From Undaria pinnatifida (Eukaryota > Sar > Phaeophyceae > Laminariales > Alariaceae), in NCBI GenBank assembly GCA_012845835.1, contig JABAKD010000002.1, positions 14,653,129-14,717,128 on the forward strand: a stretch of DNA of 64,000 nucleotides, given 5' to 3'. The notes beneath the pieces were generated by a model that worked only from the letters and a program-made list of their open reading frames with translations, did not search any database and was not told the origin of the DNA. The position numbers were made by a program, and so were the translations under genes. Shown in pieces: positions 30,701-42,700 of this stretch (position 1 is the first letter of the stretch; the number at the start of each line of letters is the position of its first letter).

Positions 30701-33700
30701 CAATGTCTGTCGATAAACACCTCCGACAACCTATTGTCGACGACAATATCTATCGATAGGCACCTCTAACAATCTATTGTCGACGATAATAACTATCGAT
30801 AGACACCTTCCACACTCTATTATCGACGGCAGTGTCTATCGACAGACACCTCCGACAATCTATTGTCGACAATATCTATCTATAAATATCTTCCACAATA
30901 TGTTGTGGACGACAATGTCTATCGATAGACACCTTCCACGATCTATTGTTGCCAACAATGTCTATCGGTAGACACCTTCCGTAATCCATTGTCGCTGACA
31001 ATGGCTATCGATAGATTGCCCCCCTCGTGTTTTGTCGACGCAATAGATCATTGTCGAGTCTTTTGTCCAGGATGTGGAAATATTTGGACTCTTGTCCAGG
31101 ATGTAACGCCATTTGCAGATCTCTTGATGCGCTCATCTCCGTGCTCATGAGAAGCAATCTAAGAAAAATAATCTTTCAAATACTTGGTAGGCCGCCACAG
31201 CAGCGCAGCGCTCTTGATATCTGGCATGCAGCCTTCGCGACCCGCCCCCATTCCTTGGCCCGTGATGCGTCAACCACATATGAGCGCTGTCGAGTCGGCC
31301 TACTCTCTCCTTTGTTTTCACATGAAGACCATTTTTCTTTTTTTTGGCGTATCAGGCGTACGATCGCATGGGAGGTATTCTTCAAACGGTCGGTTTACAC
31401 CGCCCTCGGGGATTGATCGTACACTGAAGTATTCATATTCCACACAGCGCAACGCAGCAGCGCTGATTGTAGACCACAGGGCAGAGCAAGCAGCACTCTT
31501 CATATATGACATGCCGCCATAGCGACTCACCCCCATTCCTTGGTCGGTGCGACGTCAGCCAAATAAGAGCGCTCTCGGTTCGACCATGAGGCCAATACTC
31601 TCTCCTTTGTTATTTTACCTGGTACCAGTATGTATCATGCCAGTATGTTTTTGCTAGGCGTATCAAGCGTACGAGCGCCGGGGAGAGGCCTTCTCAAACG
31701 GTCGGTTTCCACCGCCCTCATGGATTAGTGCAGTTGTTTACTTATACCACACTGCGCATGGTAGTAACACCGATAATAAACCGCAGAACAGAGCGAGCAG
31801 TACTCTTAATGTCTTACGCGCTGCCTTCGCCACACGCCCCCATGCCCTGGGCGGTGCGGCATCACCCAAATATATGAGCGCGCTTGAGTCGGCCATGTGA
31901 CTATTCTGTCCTTTGTTTCATTCCAGGTACCTGGTATGCTTTGTCGTCGAGTTATCGAGCGTACGAGCTTAGGGGGGGTAATATATGCGAGTCGGTTTCC
32001 ACGTTGCAACCGCCCTCCCTGCGAGACGACGCTATCCGAGTAAGCATCACTTTCGGCACACCCTTCGGTTGTCCAATGGTCTTGAGATCGCAACCTTTGA
32101 GCGGTGCGCGTGAGCGCAGAAACCTCGTAAATGCTACGTACCAGGTATAATATTTAGAGCCTGGTATACCGACCACCTACTGTAACTTGATGTATCGCCC
32201 TGGAGAGGGGGGGGCGTGGCGGTAGGCGGGCGCACTCCGAAGCGGTGGACGAGCGTAGCCGGTCGTCGCAACGAGGTCAGGCGAAGGAGGTGGTTCTCTG
32301 CACGAGATACATTCATTGCAAGACTGCACGACTCGCGTCCGAGCAGGGAGCATTTCCGTTCCCAGCAACCATCTATGCGACAATAATTCCAACAACAGGG
32401 CTACCATCAGCAGCTGGCGCAGCACCCGCAACGCGCGCATCAGAGGCAGAGACAGCACCGTCTTTTGCTTTCGCGAGACATTTCGTGTTGTCATGGAGGA
32501 GGAGATCGAGGATTCGCACCACGCGTGGACGGCAGAGACCGAGAGAAACGGCAGAGATGAGAGATCGACCGAGCCGCCATTCAGCAGGGAGGTGCACCCG
32601 GGAAATAGGGAGTGGGAACGACGGGATCGAAACACGCCGAGTTACTCCAAGCATGACAGCAATGGGGGATAGCTGAGGAATCCGGGGCGCAGAGGGCACG
32701 AAGGAGAGCCAGATTATCAACGTGGAGAATACAACTTTCCGAGGGGGGGGCTCGGAGGAAGAAAGGGTCCGCAAACATACCCAATGCCCGGAGGGGTAGA
32801 GTGGGTGTGGCGACCGGACGCCGGGACAGGCAGGGGAAGGGGAGAAGAGAACGCAAAGAAAGGGGGTGGCGGAGGGTGATTCGGTATTGGGAGGTCGACG
32901 CAGGAGAAGGATGGAGATGCAGCAGCACGAGGAGCTGAGGAGGGGATCGATACTTACGCGGGCAGGAGGTGGGCGGGATGTGGATCGGGGACCGGACCGA
33001 GGGCTGGAGTAGAAGTGGGCAACGGTGAGTGGGGGGTAGTGTGGGGTACCAGCTCAAGATACGGGAGGGGGCAACATGAAATGGAGAGGGACGGAATCGA
33101 AGTGGAAAGACCGAGCACCACACCACAGCATGGGCCTCCATCAGGGCGTGGGGGGGTAGTATGGGGTACCAGCTCAAGATACGGGAGGGGGCAACATGAA
33201 ATGGAGAGGGACGGAATCGAAGTGGAAAAAGACCGAGCACCACACCACAGCATGGGCCTCCATCAGGGCTGACAACAACATACCGCCGTATACAAACGTG
33301 AACTCGATCACGACTATGTGTGGAAGGGACTTCAAGACGGAAGGAAACGGCATGGGGCACCTGTGATCAATTGTGATCATTTGCAGGGCTTGGCATTCTA
33401 GACTACGTGAGGGTGGAGCAGTCAGGTGGGGGGGGGGGGGTCGTGCCAACACTGGACAGAGTGGAGGCGATGTTGCAGGTAGTGATGTTTCTGGCAATCT
33501 ATATCGTGAACCAGTCGGCAGAGATCGGCAGAGGAGCGTATGCGCGGTCGAGGAGGTTGGAGAAATATCTGCAGGTGCTAGGGAGAGAGATAGGAGGGTT
33601 TCATGCAATACATAGACGGATCGCGGTAACACCAGGACTTCAGAGATTTTTCGTCCAGCAGTTTGACGTGGACTAGAGAAAGCGACAGAAGGGCGTGCTA

Positions 33701-36700
33701 GAGATGGCATTCACGATGAAGCGAGGCGCAAGTACGTACGCGGGAAATCAAACTCTAGCACCCCCTTCTCCCACTTTGTCAGGTCCACAGTAGGCTGCTG
33801 AACGAACGAGTTCTAATGTCCTGGCGCTACCGCGATCCACTGCATGTATTGCGTCGAATTATCTTATTCCTTCCCTGCTGGCTGTAAATAGCTCCCCATC
33901 CTCCTTGACCGTGCGCTCACCCCGCTACCATTTATGTCGACTCGTCCTAGATGTTGCGAGGAACACCACTACCTGCAACATCGCCACCACCTGTCCAGTA
34001 TTGACACGCCCCGCCCCCGCAACCTGACTGCTCCGCTCTCACGTAGTGTGCTCCTCACCTAGCGAGTCTGCTCCTTGGTTGGGCCAGCCGCAGCCCGCGT
34101 GCCTCCTGGCAGAACAATCTGAAGCACCCAGGCCGACGGGGTGGTCCCATGCTGCATGCCCCGCTTTAGGTAGGCCGCCATCACAGGTGAGTATAAAAAC
34201 GAAAGCATGAAACTACGGCAATAGCTATCGTATAGGGCTACGACTGCTACCTGCTATTGGCCCAACGGGCGGAACGAAATTTGTATGTTTGGGTGCTGGT
34301 AAAACACGATTTTTGGTTGCAATTTCCCTGTGAAACCTCCCGACTTGTATCTTATTATTGGGCATAAGTACTCGCCGGCCGCCCCGGTGGTGTGTTGAAT
34401 CCTCAGTACCCTCCACACGCTCAATACCCTCAATTTCCTCAATACGCACAACACCCTCAAGTACCCTCATTTATCTCAATACCCTCAACACCCTCAAGCG
34501 CCGTCATTTATCTCAATACCCTCAACGTGCTCAATACTCACAATGCCCTCTATACCCTCAGTACTCTCAATGCTCTGGATTCCCTTTATACCCTCAACTC
34601 CCTCGACACCCTCAATGGTCTTAACACTAGAGGTGTTACCCGACGAGTACCCGTCTCAAACGGATACCCGCTATTTTCAGGGGGGAAATACCGGGGCACT
34701 CGCGAGTATTTACCTCTATTTTGGGCGGGGACAAGGGCACCCGATTACATCCGGGTACCCGGCTAATGCACGGGTAGCCGTCTAACAGTCGGGTACCCGG
34801 GTACCCAGGACACTTTGTCTCATCACGTGCGATCGATAAAGTTTGCTCCGAAATAGCTACTACGAATACACCGCTTAAGAGAGTTGTTGTAACGCGAAGG
34901 GTGCAGGACCCGGCATAACAGCGCTGCCACCAGTGATGATTTCCATACACGGGTAAAACAGAATACGCAATAGAAAAGTATTGCAGATAATATGTATGTG
35001 TGGGTTCAAAGGACAGGCGGGTTAGGCGACAGGCATGAGACATGAGACGGCATTTTCCATTTTCATTTTGAAAAGAGTTTGCTGGAGAAAATTGTACAGA
35101 AGAGTACCCAGGAGACGTGATTTAGGGAATGATAAGTTGCCATGCTGCCATGCTTGGGACCGGTACCCGGGTACTCGCTTAAAACCGGGTACCCGGATAC
35201 CCGGGGCCCAAATATTCGGCGAATATAAAGTGCTACTCGTATAGGTCACGGCGAGGCGTAAGGCATGAGACAGCATTTTCATTTTGAAAAGGGTTTCCAG
35301 GAGAATACCATACGAAATAGTACCCAGGGGACGCGATTTAGGGGATGATATGTTGCCATGCCCGGGATTTCGAACGTAATCTAACGAGTACCCGGGTACC
35401 CGAGTACCCTTTTAAACCGAGTACCCGGGTGCCCGGGTACCCGAGGCCCAAATACTCGGCGAGTATAAAGTTCTACTCGTGCCCGTGACGGGCATTAACA
35501 AGCCGGGTAATACTCGCGAGTACCCGGGTAATTGGTAAAAGGAACACCTCTTCTCAACACCCTCAATACATGATGAATATGAAGTGCCTTTAAGGGGACC
35601 GTAGTGCGCCCGCGCCGAGACGTCCCTTTTATCTCGACGTCCCGTATTAATTGTGGCACGCCTGGCACTTTGGGAGCACCCAAACTCGTTTTCTGGCAAT
35701 CTGTGCGGCATTTTGCAAGCGGGAGACAATGTATTGGCCCATTTTAAGCGACCTGGGATCCCTTATTGAGTGTTGCGTCCACTACAAGGAACGAAGTTTC
35801 TTACAGTGCGCGCCGTCCCCTATATATATTTTCCCGTTTTTCGCGGGACCCCTTGAAAGGGGCTTGCTACTGGACTCTCACTACCCGCAATACCCTCAAT
35901 ATCGTCAACACGCCTCAATACCCCTCAATACCCCCAAATATCTTGCACGTGGAGGCCCTTGGTTCGCATCCCGGTTTTTTATCGTACGTTTGTCCGTGAC
36001 TACACTACAGTAGGTTATTTGCTGTGCACAATATCCCTGCGTCGAGCGAAAAATGCGCTAACTACCTTATCACCAGCTATTACCATTAATATACTATGAT
36101 ACACATTACACCTGGTTGTTACATCTCAAACTTGAGTTTATGCAACTTTCAACATGAGCCGACAAGGGCAGGACGTGGTGAACATTTACAGTATACATCA
36201 TAGCGCCATAAAACATAAAGCCAACTGCAATACGTAAAGCCAATCGCAATACGAACGTGTACCATAGCGGGGATGGGGAGGCGGGGCCTGCCTTTCGCCG
36301 CGGATTTGAGGTACATGAAATAATGGCAAGGAATACTGCCGAGGAACTTAGCACGCGATTCACAACAATTGGAACCTCAAGCTTAGGTTGTGGCTCGTGC
36401 GCTATTATATTCTTACGGCACTAGTCCGGCACGAGCATCCCGCGTAGCCGAAGCTTGTGACGGCATCTTTTCGCCGCAGCCAAGGAATACGGAGTTACTT
36501 GAAACTTTCACAGCTTGCAAAAATGCGTTTCGACGGTATCATATCCTCGATCTCACGCCTGAGTTTTTTTTTTTCTACGTATGTTTTTTGTCGTAATTGC
36601 GGACGGCTCGTGTCATGCTGCCCTCCCTCCTCTCCCCCTATCCTCATGCATGACTTTCAACGCCGCCAATTCTACTGCTGTGACATTCAAACACAATCAC

Positions 36701-39700
36701 ATACTCATAGTACACCTTCATTGCGGAGCTCCAGGTGTCAAGTGTTTTAGAGGAAGCACTCATCGCTGTCCGCACCATGTTTTTGCCACGTGTTTGATTA
36801 GAAAAAGCACTCATGGTTTTGCCACGCGTTTGATTAGAAGAAGCACTCGGCGCTGTCCGCGCAATGCTTTTCGGTTCCCCAGTACACATCAGTCTTGCCG
36901 GCGGTAGCGGAGGCGTGCGTGGCGGTGACTGGAGACCAAGGACGGGGCCGATTGAAAGGGCCGCAGCTGCTAGAGATTCTGCACGAAAGAAGTCATTTCG
37001 GAGCACCAGATGTGAGTAACGTGCGCCAGGTAAAGATGATTCCCAACCGCAGTGGTCGTTTTTCTCGCAGTGGTTCGTTGACGTCGCCCACGTCGTGATA
37101 CGAGCGCTTGATGACTATATGGACCCCCTTGGCTGCTGCTGTACCCCCTGAAAACTGGTGACGTCCAAGCCCGGGTACGATGGTGACATTTTTTCTTTTG
37201 TAGATATTGTATCCTTGCCCACTCGCGCGACGCGTTGAAGTGGCTGGCTGGATGGTGCTCGGTTGTTCTAGTGCGCTTTTAGCCGATTTGGTGTTGAAGC
37301 CCTACTGTACTACGATCAAGAATGTTTCTTGGGCTTCTTTCAATCGTTTAGGTTTAATATGCTGGCGGGAATCGAAGATCGCGGGTGCTCCCGCCTCCGT
37401 TCCAACGACGCTCGCGTCATTTTGTACCGTGTGAGCTACAGTTGTGCAGGTACCTGGTAGAGCAGGCTCTCTTTTCCTCCAAACCCCGCCGTCGCTGATG
37501 GACGATAAAGGACCCTTTTCGGCAGGCGCGCAATCCTTCCCTCTCATATTCAACCCTATGATATGCTACCCTCTAATGCTACGAACTATACCCTTCGATA
37601 ATACCCCCTCTGATTTTTTACGGATGTGGTGGTTGGGTCTTGGTTAGGTGAGGCAACGACTGCGCCGCCTCGTGTGGTACTGCAGCCAGGTACTCATGAA
37701 CCAGTGCGTTTCGTGGCTCCTCCACGGACTGGTGGTCGATCCGTGCAACGAGTTTTTCGTGCAGAAGAACGCCCAACCCAACGGTGAGAGTGAGAGAGAA
37801 ATATTGGCTGACCAACCATTGACTATGTCTGCAAAACTTTGTCAGTAAGAACCCCCGAATCGCTTGCGTTCGGCGTGAGTTTGCTCGCCTACACGTGACA
37901 CCTTCCCCACGAAGAATCGGTTCCTCATTTCTGTAGCCTTCCACTCTGAATCAGATCCCGGCGTAGACATGCCTAATTATCTATTATACCGCAAATCGCT
38001 TTTAGCCAGTTACTGCGTTTGCGAAGGCCGCAATCACGTCTACGGACAGACCTACCGACCTGCTAGTGTAACGACTAGTGTAGCTACTGCGCTTGTGCAC
38101 CCAAACCGATGGCGATGTTGACCTGCGCGAGACCTAGCACTGCTTTGTTGTTCTCCCCCCCCAATAAAATTCATAATAGTTGGGCCTCGGTTGGCACCGA
38201 CGCTGTAAAACATTGCATGTATATTGGGGTTGGCGTTGGTTGGCAACGACGCTGTAAGACATGCCAATCACTGCGTGAGCTAGACAACCAGGGTACTCTT
38301 TTTTTGCCGGTGACCATGATGGCCATCGAGTTAGATCATATTGTGCGGGGTGGATAACCCTCTCTCCGCACAAGGCGGATGATTGCATCACGTAGTGTAA
38401 ATATGGAAGGGCACCCACGAGGCAGTTACATAGTAATACCCATTGCTGTCTCTGGAATGGCCACACCAGAAAACAACGTAACTCATTGGCGCTGTCATCC
38501 ATAAGCAAGAAAGTAGGCACAAGGTGCCGAAGTCCGTCTTACGAGCGGTTCTTGGAAGGATGCAGTTAACCCTTCATTTCACTCGCCGAACACCTCACGG
38601 CGCTTCGCGCTTGGTGCAAGCAGTGTCTACCTGGTTGGTGAAAACCCGTCGTGCTTCGTCCCGGCATAGTAGGGATGCGAGGGTCTACGGTCATACGACT
38701 ACGGCCATGCACAAACTGAGTGCACCCCCCCCCGTAGCCTACTGTGGCACAAAAACGGTCGAGCACTTCTGTATTGTAATTCTCAAATGCCCTAGGTGCA
38801 GATGCTGGACGCTGCCTAATGCACAGAAAGACGCCAACAGGCCTGGGGAAAACGTTTGCCGAACAGAATTGTTGGAACCGCGTGGGGTTGTGCCCAGGGT
38901 CCCCTTTCTTTGGCTGTTGGTGTCTTTGAACATTGGTGGAGGATTGGTCTTGACTGCCGGAAAAATTGAAGCGTTCATCCACGATCTCCTGTACGGCGAG
39001 AAGAAGTGCCTTCTGCATGTATGTGTTGGCCTGGCTCCTCGCGCTCCCTCTGCATTCACATATTGGCCCCTTGGGCCTTTCCGTGCATGTGTTTTTGGCC
39101 GACATCATCGAACGCTCATGGGTTTTGTGGGCTCTAGCAAACAGCGGACGCGCAAAACTTTATACTTGACTCGAATTGTCTATGTTCTGCTACAAGCTGG
39201 GCCAGCCAAATATCTGTAGGGGCACTTGATTGGCCATGCTGCGCTCCTTTTTACCCATTTGAACGTGAACTGTGAACACGGTCTTATTTATGCACCAAGC
39301 AGCACATTGAATGCAGCTCTTTTTGTTATGAGTTTTTTGTGGTATGCACCTCTTGTGTATGTAGCGCTCGGACGAACTACCGGGCAGAACGCGACCCCGA
39401 CCGGCACACCTACTGAAGGCCTCCTTCCTCCACTCCGCCGCTGAACGTTCCCCAAACATGACCCAATTGTGATCGATTATCAACAGGCGGCTCGGTTAGA
39501 CCGGCTCTGTCTGCGGGGTTTGACGGTTTAGGAAATGAGCGGCACGCTGCGTTCGAAGAGGGTGACGAGGCGGCCTCCAGACGTGTGGACGACTGGGGCG
39601 GCGAAGAGGAGTGGAACTCGACTTACACCGTTCGGTTAGCATTAGTGCCGACTACCTTCGTGCCCCACAGGTAGGACTACTACTGCTGCTACTCCTACTA

Positions 39701-42700
39701 CTGCTACGATTACTAGTGCTGCTGCTAATTCCACTGTCCCTACGACTTGTACTACTGCTGCTACTGCTACTACTATACTACTACTTCTACTATTGCTACT
39801 ACTCCACCTCCTCCGACCACTACTACTACTCCTGCTACCATCACTACTACCATCACTACTACCTTTACTATTCGTACTGTCTGCAGTATAATTTCCAAGG
39901 AAACGACTTGCCATGTTACACGGCCGCGTAAAACACGGGGCCTCTTTTTAGCTAGATGGAGCCGAAGATCCGTACTGTCCAACCGGAAATCTCCGGAGGG
40001 GGTTCTATACCTTCCACCAGCCACCATCACGCACAGTTGAGGATTAATAACATCCGTGAGGTCGAGTTCGTAGCGAGAGCTACGTACCCTTTTTTATGTT
40101 GTGCCCGTCTACGCTATGTCAGACGCCTTCGCGGAGCGCAATCCACTGCCTCTGGCTTCGCGTGCTTCTGCAAGCCTGCCCTCCATTTGTACGGCGTTTC
40201 CTCGGCCGCTGTCTGTGTTGCCTCGAGGTTGAGTCCACCTGCTTTGTATAAGGCAGTATTAGTTTCGCTACGCAGCTCACGTGTAGTGGACCACATCTCG
40301 TATCTCGCACGCGGAGCGACAAACGTCACCGGCGCTTGACCGGCGTCTACTCCCACAAGAACCGTCGCCATGAATACATGAGTCGTGAGCCACCGGCGTT
40401 CTCTGAGGCAGTACTGGCTTCGTTGCGCAGCTCACGTGTAGTAGACCATATTTCGTACTCGTTTCACGCACGCCCAGCGAAGCACGTCACCGGCACTTGA
40501 CTTGACGGGCATCTACTCCCATCAGTACGTAAGGCGAAGCGACCGGCAAGAGCAAGGGCAATTATGTTCATGTGCACGACACGTTACATTGTCACCCAAA
40601 CACATGTTGAGCTATTCATGGCGCCTCCATTCCTGTCATTACGGCTGTTCTTGTCTTTGGTACTTGGCACGCAGGCTTGCACAGAAGATGCTTTTCGTTG
40701 GGAAGGTGGTGCGCGTTTTGCGCCAGGCGAGTCCTCAGGATATTTCCGCACAACAAACGGCTCCGTTCGCTGGATGGCCAAGCGAGCCGGGAATGAAGGT
40801 GAGCAGCCCAAAAGCCGCCCTCAAGCGTTCGTCTTCGGACCTGGATCAGCATCAACATGATCAGCATCAAAATCGACATTAATATCAACCCATCATCCAT
40901 CCATCTATCGTGTCGTATCATCGCGTGTATACATCAGGCGTTTGTGTTTGTTTTTCTTGGGTGCGTTGTAATTGTTTTTGCTTCCCCGACGTTGACTTCC
41001 CGAGCCTTGCCGTTCCTGGGCAGGTGCCTCTAGCCTGTCTTTTTTACCCAAACCGACTATCCGGAGGGCCCAATCTGGTTCTTCACTTTGCATTCGCCGG
41101 ACTCTGGTTACCGCTTGGATTTGAACGCCGTGTTTGAATTTCCGATTTCCGTCCTCCGCTATTCTTGTAGCGCGTTCAGCGTAGCAACCGCGAAAATAAC
41201 TTCTGCCGTGAACTGCGGGAACAGCCCTGAGAACCGTACGGGGTGTATGTCGATAGCAATACCTATAGTACCTATCCTTATACCAGGTACCAGGTACTGC
41301 ACAACAACGGCGCCTTGGTAGCATTGAGGTAGCATTGAGGTAGCATTGAGGTAGTATTGAAGTAGCATTGAGTAGAATCCCCCAAACCGCTCATTCGAAA
41401 CTACCAATCCAATATCTCTGGCGTTCACACACGGCTAAGACAGGAAAGGAAAAAAAAAGAGTCACTGAACGAACAAAACCAAGGGAACCTAACCAGGAAA
41501 GTCAAAACGTTTTTGGGAAGACGAAAATATTGTAGTTGGTGACATGGAAAGATAAATACGACCTGTTGTTTCAAGGGTGGCGATATATGTTGAGACGTTT
41601 GCATGTATGTCCCTCCAACCTGTTGCTGTGCGTACGGCCCCTTCCGTTGGTTGTCGGCCATTGTGCAATATATGGCGGGCTGAATGACGCCACTCTTATT
41701 AATAGGAAGGTGGCTTGTCGGCAGTTCTGTCGTCAAACATTTCAGGTGATGGTGCTGGTGGCGGTGGGAGTGGCGGGATGGGCGTCAGCGAAGCGGAAGT
41801 GCTGGAGCTGACGCAACGGTGGTCCGACTTGTGCGACAGGGAGTCCTTTAACCTCTTGGCAGTGGAGAGGGCGGTGCACGAGGTGACAAACGGTTGGCGG
41901 TGTGTCGGTACGTGTAGCGCCAATCGCTTGTGTATAGCTTGTGTAGTTCAGGAGGAGACAAACGGTCGCTGATGTGTCGGTATGTGTAGATTCAATCGAT
42001 TGCATGTTTCAATCGCTGTTGTTGTCGCATTATCTTACTGTGATAATTTAGTTGGTGGCCACAGAACATGCCCCAATGTCTCTGGAGGGGACGAACACCT
42101 CTCGAATATAAACAGAATTTCACACAAAACTAAAGAAAATCGTCCGCCTCAGAGAACGTTGGGCTGTGAAAAGGGACGCCCTATGATATGCTCGTGTTTG
42201 TGGCATAGCTTTTTTTTTTTTGCTTTGTTCGCAGCGAACACAGAACCCGCAGATGTGCGCTGGCTGCGGAAAATATCAGTGCGGCTGGGAAGCAAGCACG
42301 ACGCGTGCATGACTATTGGGCGTGAGGTTGATCGGCCTACTCGCCGCGCTGTCTTCAAACCCTCCTCTCCTTGCCAGGGACCAATCATCACCAAACAATA
42401 TCAATAGTATGGTGCTTCATATCAGTGCTGAAACCAACTCGCCAATATCGCCTTGCCAAATGCTGCAGCCCCGTACCACTACAGTCGCGGTCCCGTGTTA
42501 GTGCGGTATTCTCAAGTGCAACAGCCCTATTTAGTGCGGTGAAAACCGCTTGTCCCGACCCCGTCCTACTGAGTGCCGCACTATCCCGGGGAGGTATAAT
42601 TCGGAGTCCCAGTTTAGTGCGGGTGTTGTCGTCTGGCAAGGCATCGCACTAACGACTAAATAGGACCACGAGTGTACTATAGAACTTCTCCCTTGAACGT

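Larger units (their letters stand above)
24789..36882 (+). other. TUBGCP4: Intron 1 of GCP4 (12.1 kb)
   Basis: Holds the element remnant at 25.4-26.7 kb, the poly-G triplication, the 43-bp arrays (28.3-31.1 kb), the 300-bp triplication, the purine-rich open stretch (32.2-33.7 kb) and the KpnI-like palindrome cluster. The splice pair is supported by the gap-free protein alignment across it, not by transcripts. Confidence 0.75.

Noticed and set aside
28270-31085. CRISPR array
   Set aside because: Units are contiguous, diverged and palindromic, without constant repeats separating unique spacers, and the DNA is clearly eukaryotic.
38524-39219. 231-codon plus ORF
   Set aside because: Its first half lies over the dispersed 430-bp repeat. 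The copy at 60311 keeps some frame by sequence identity but shows no codon-level conservation, and no domain is visible.
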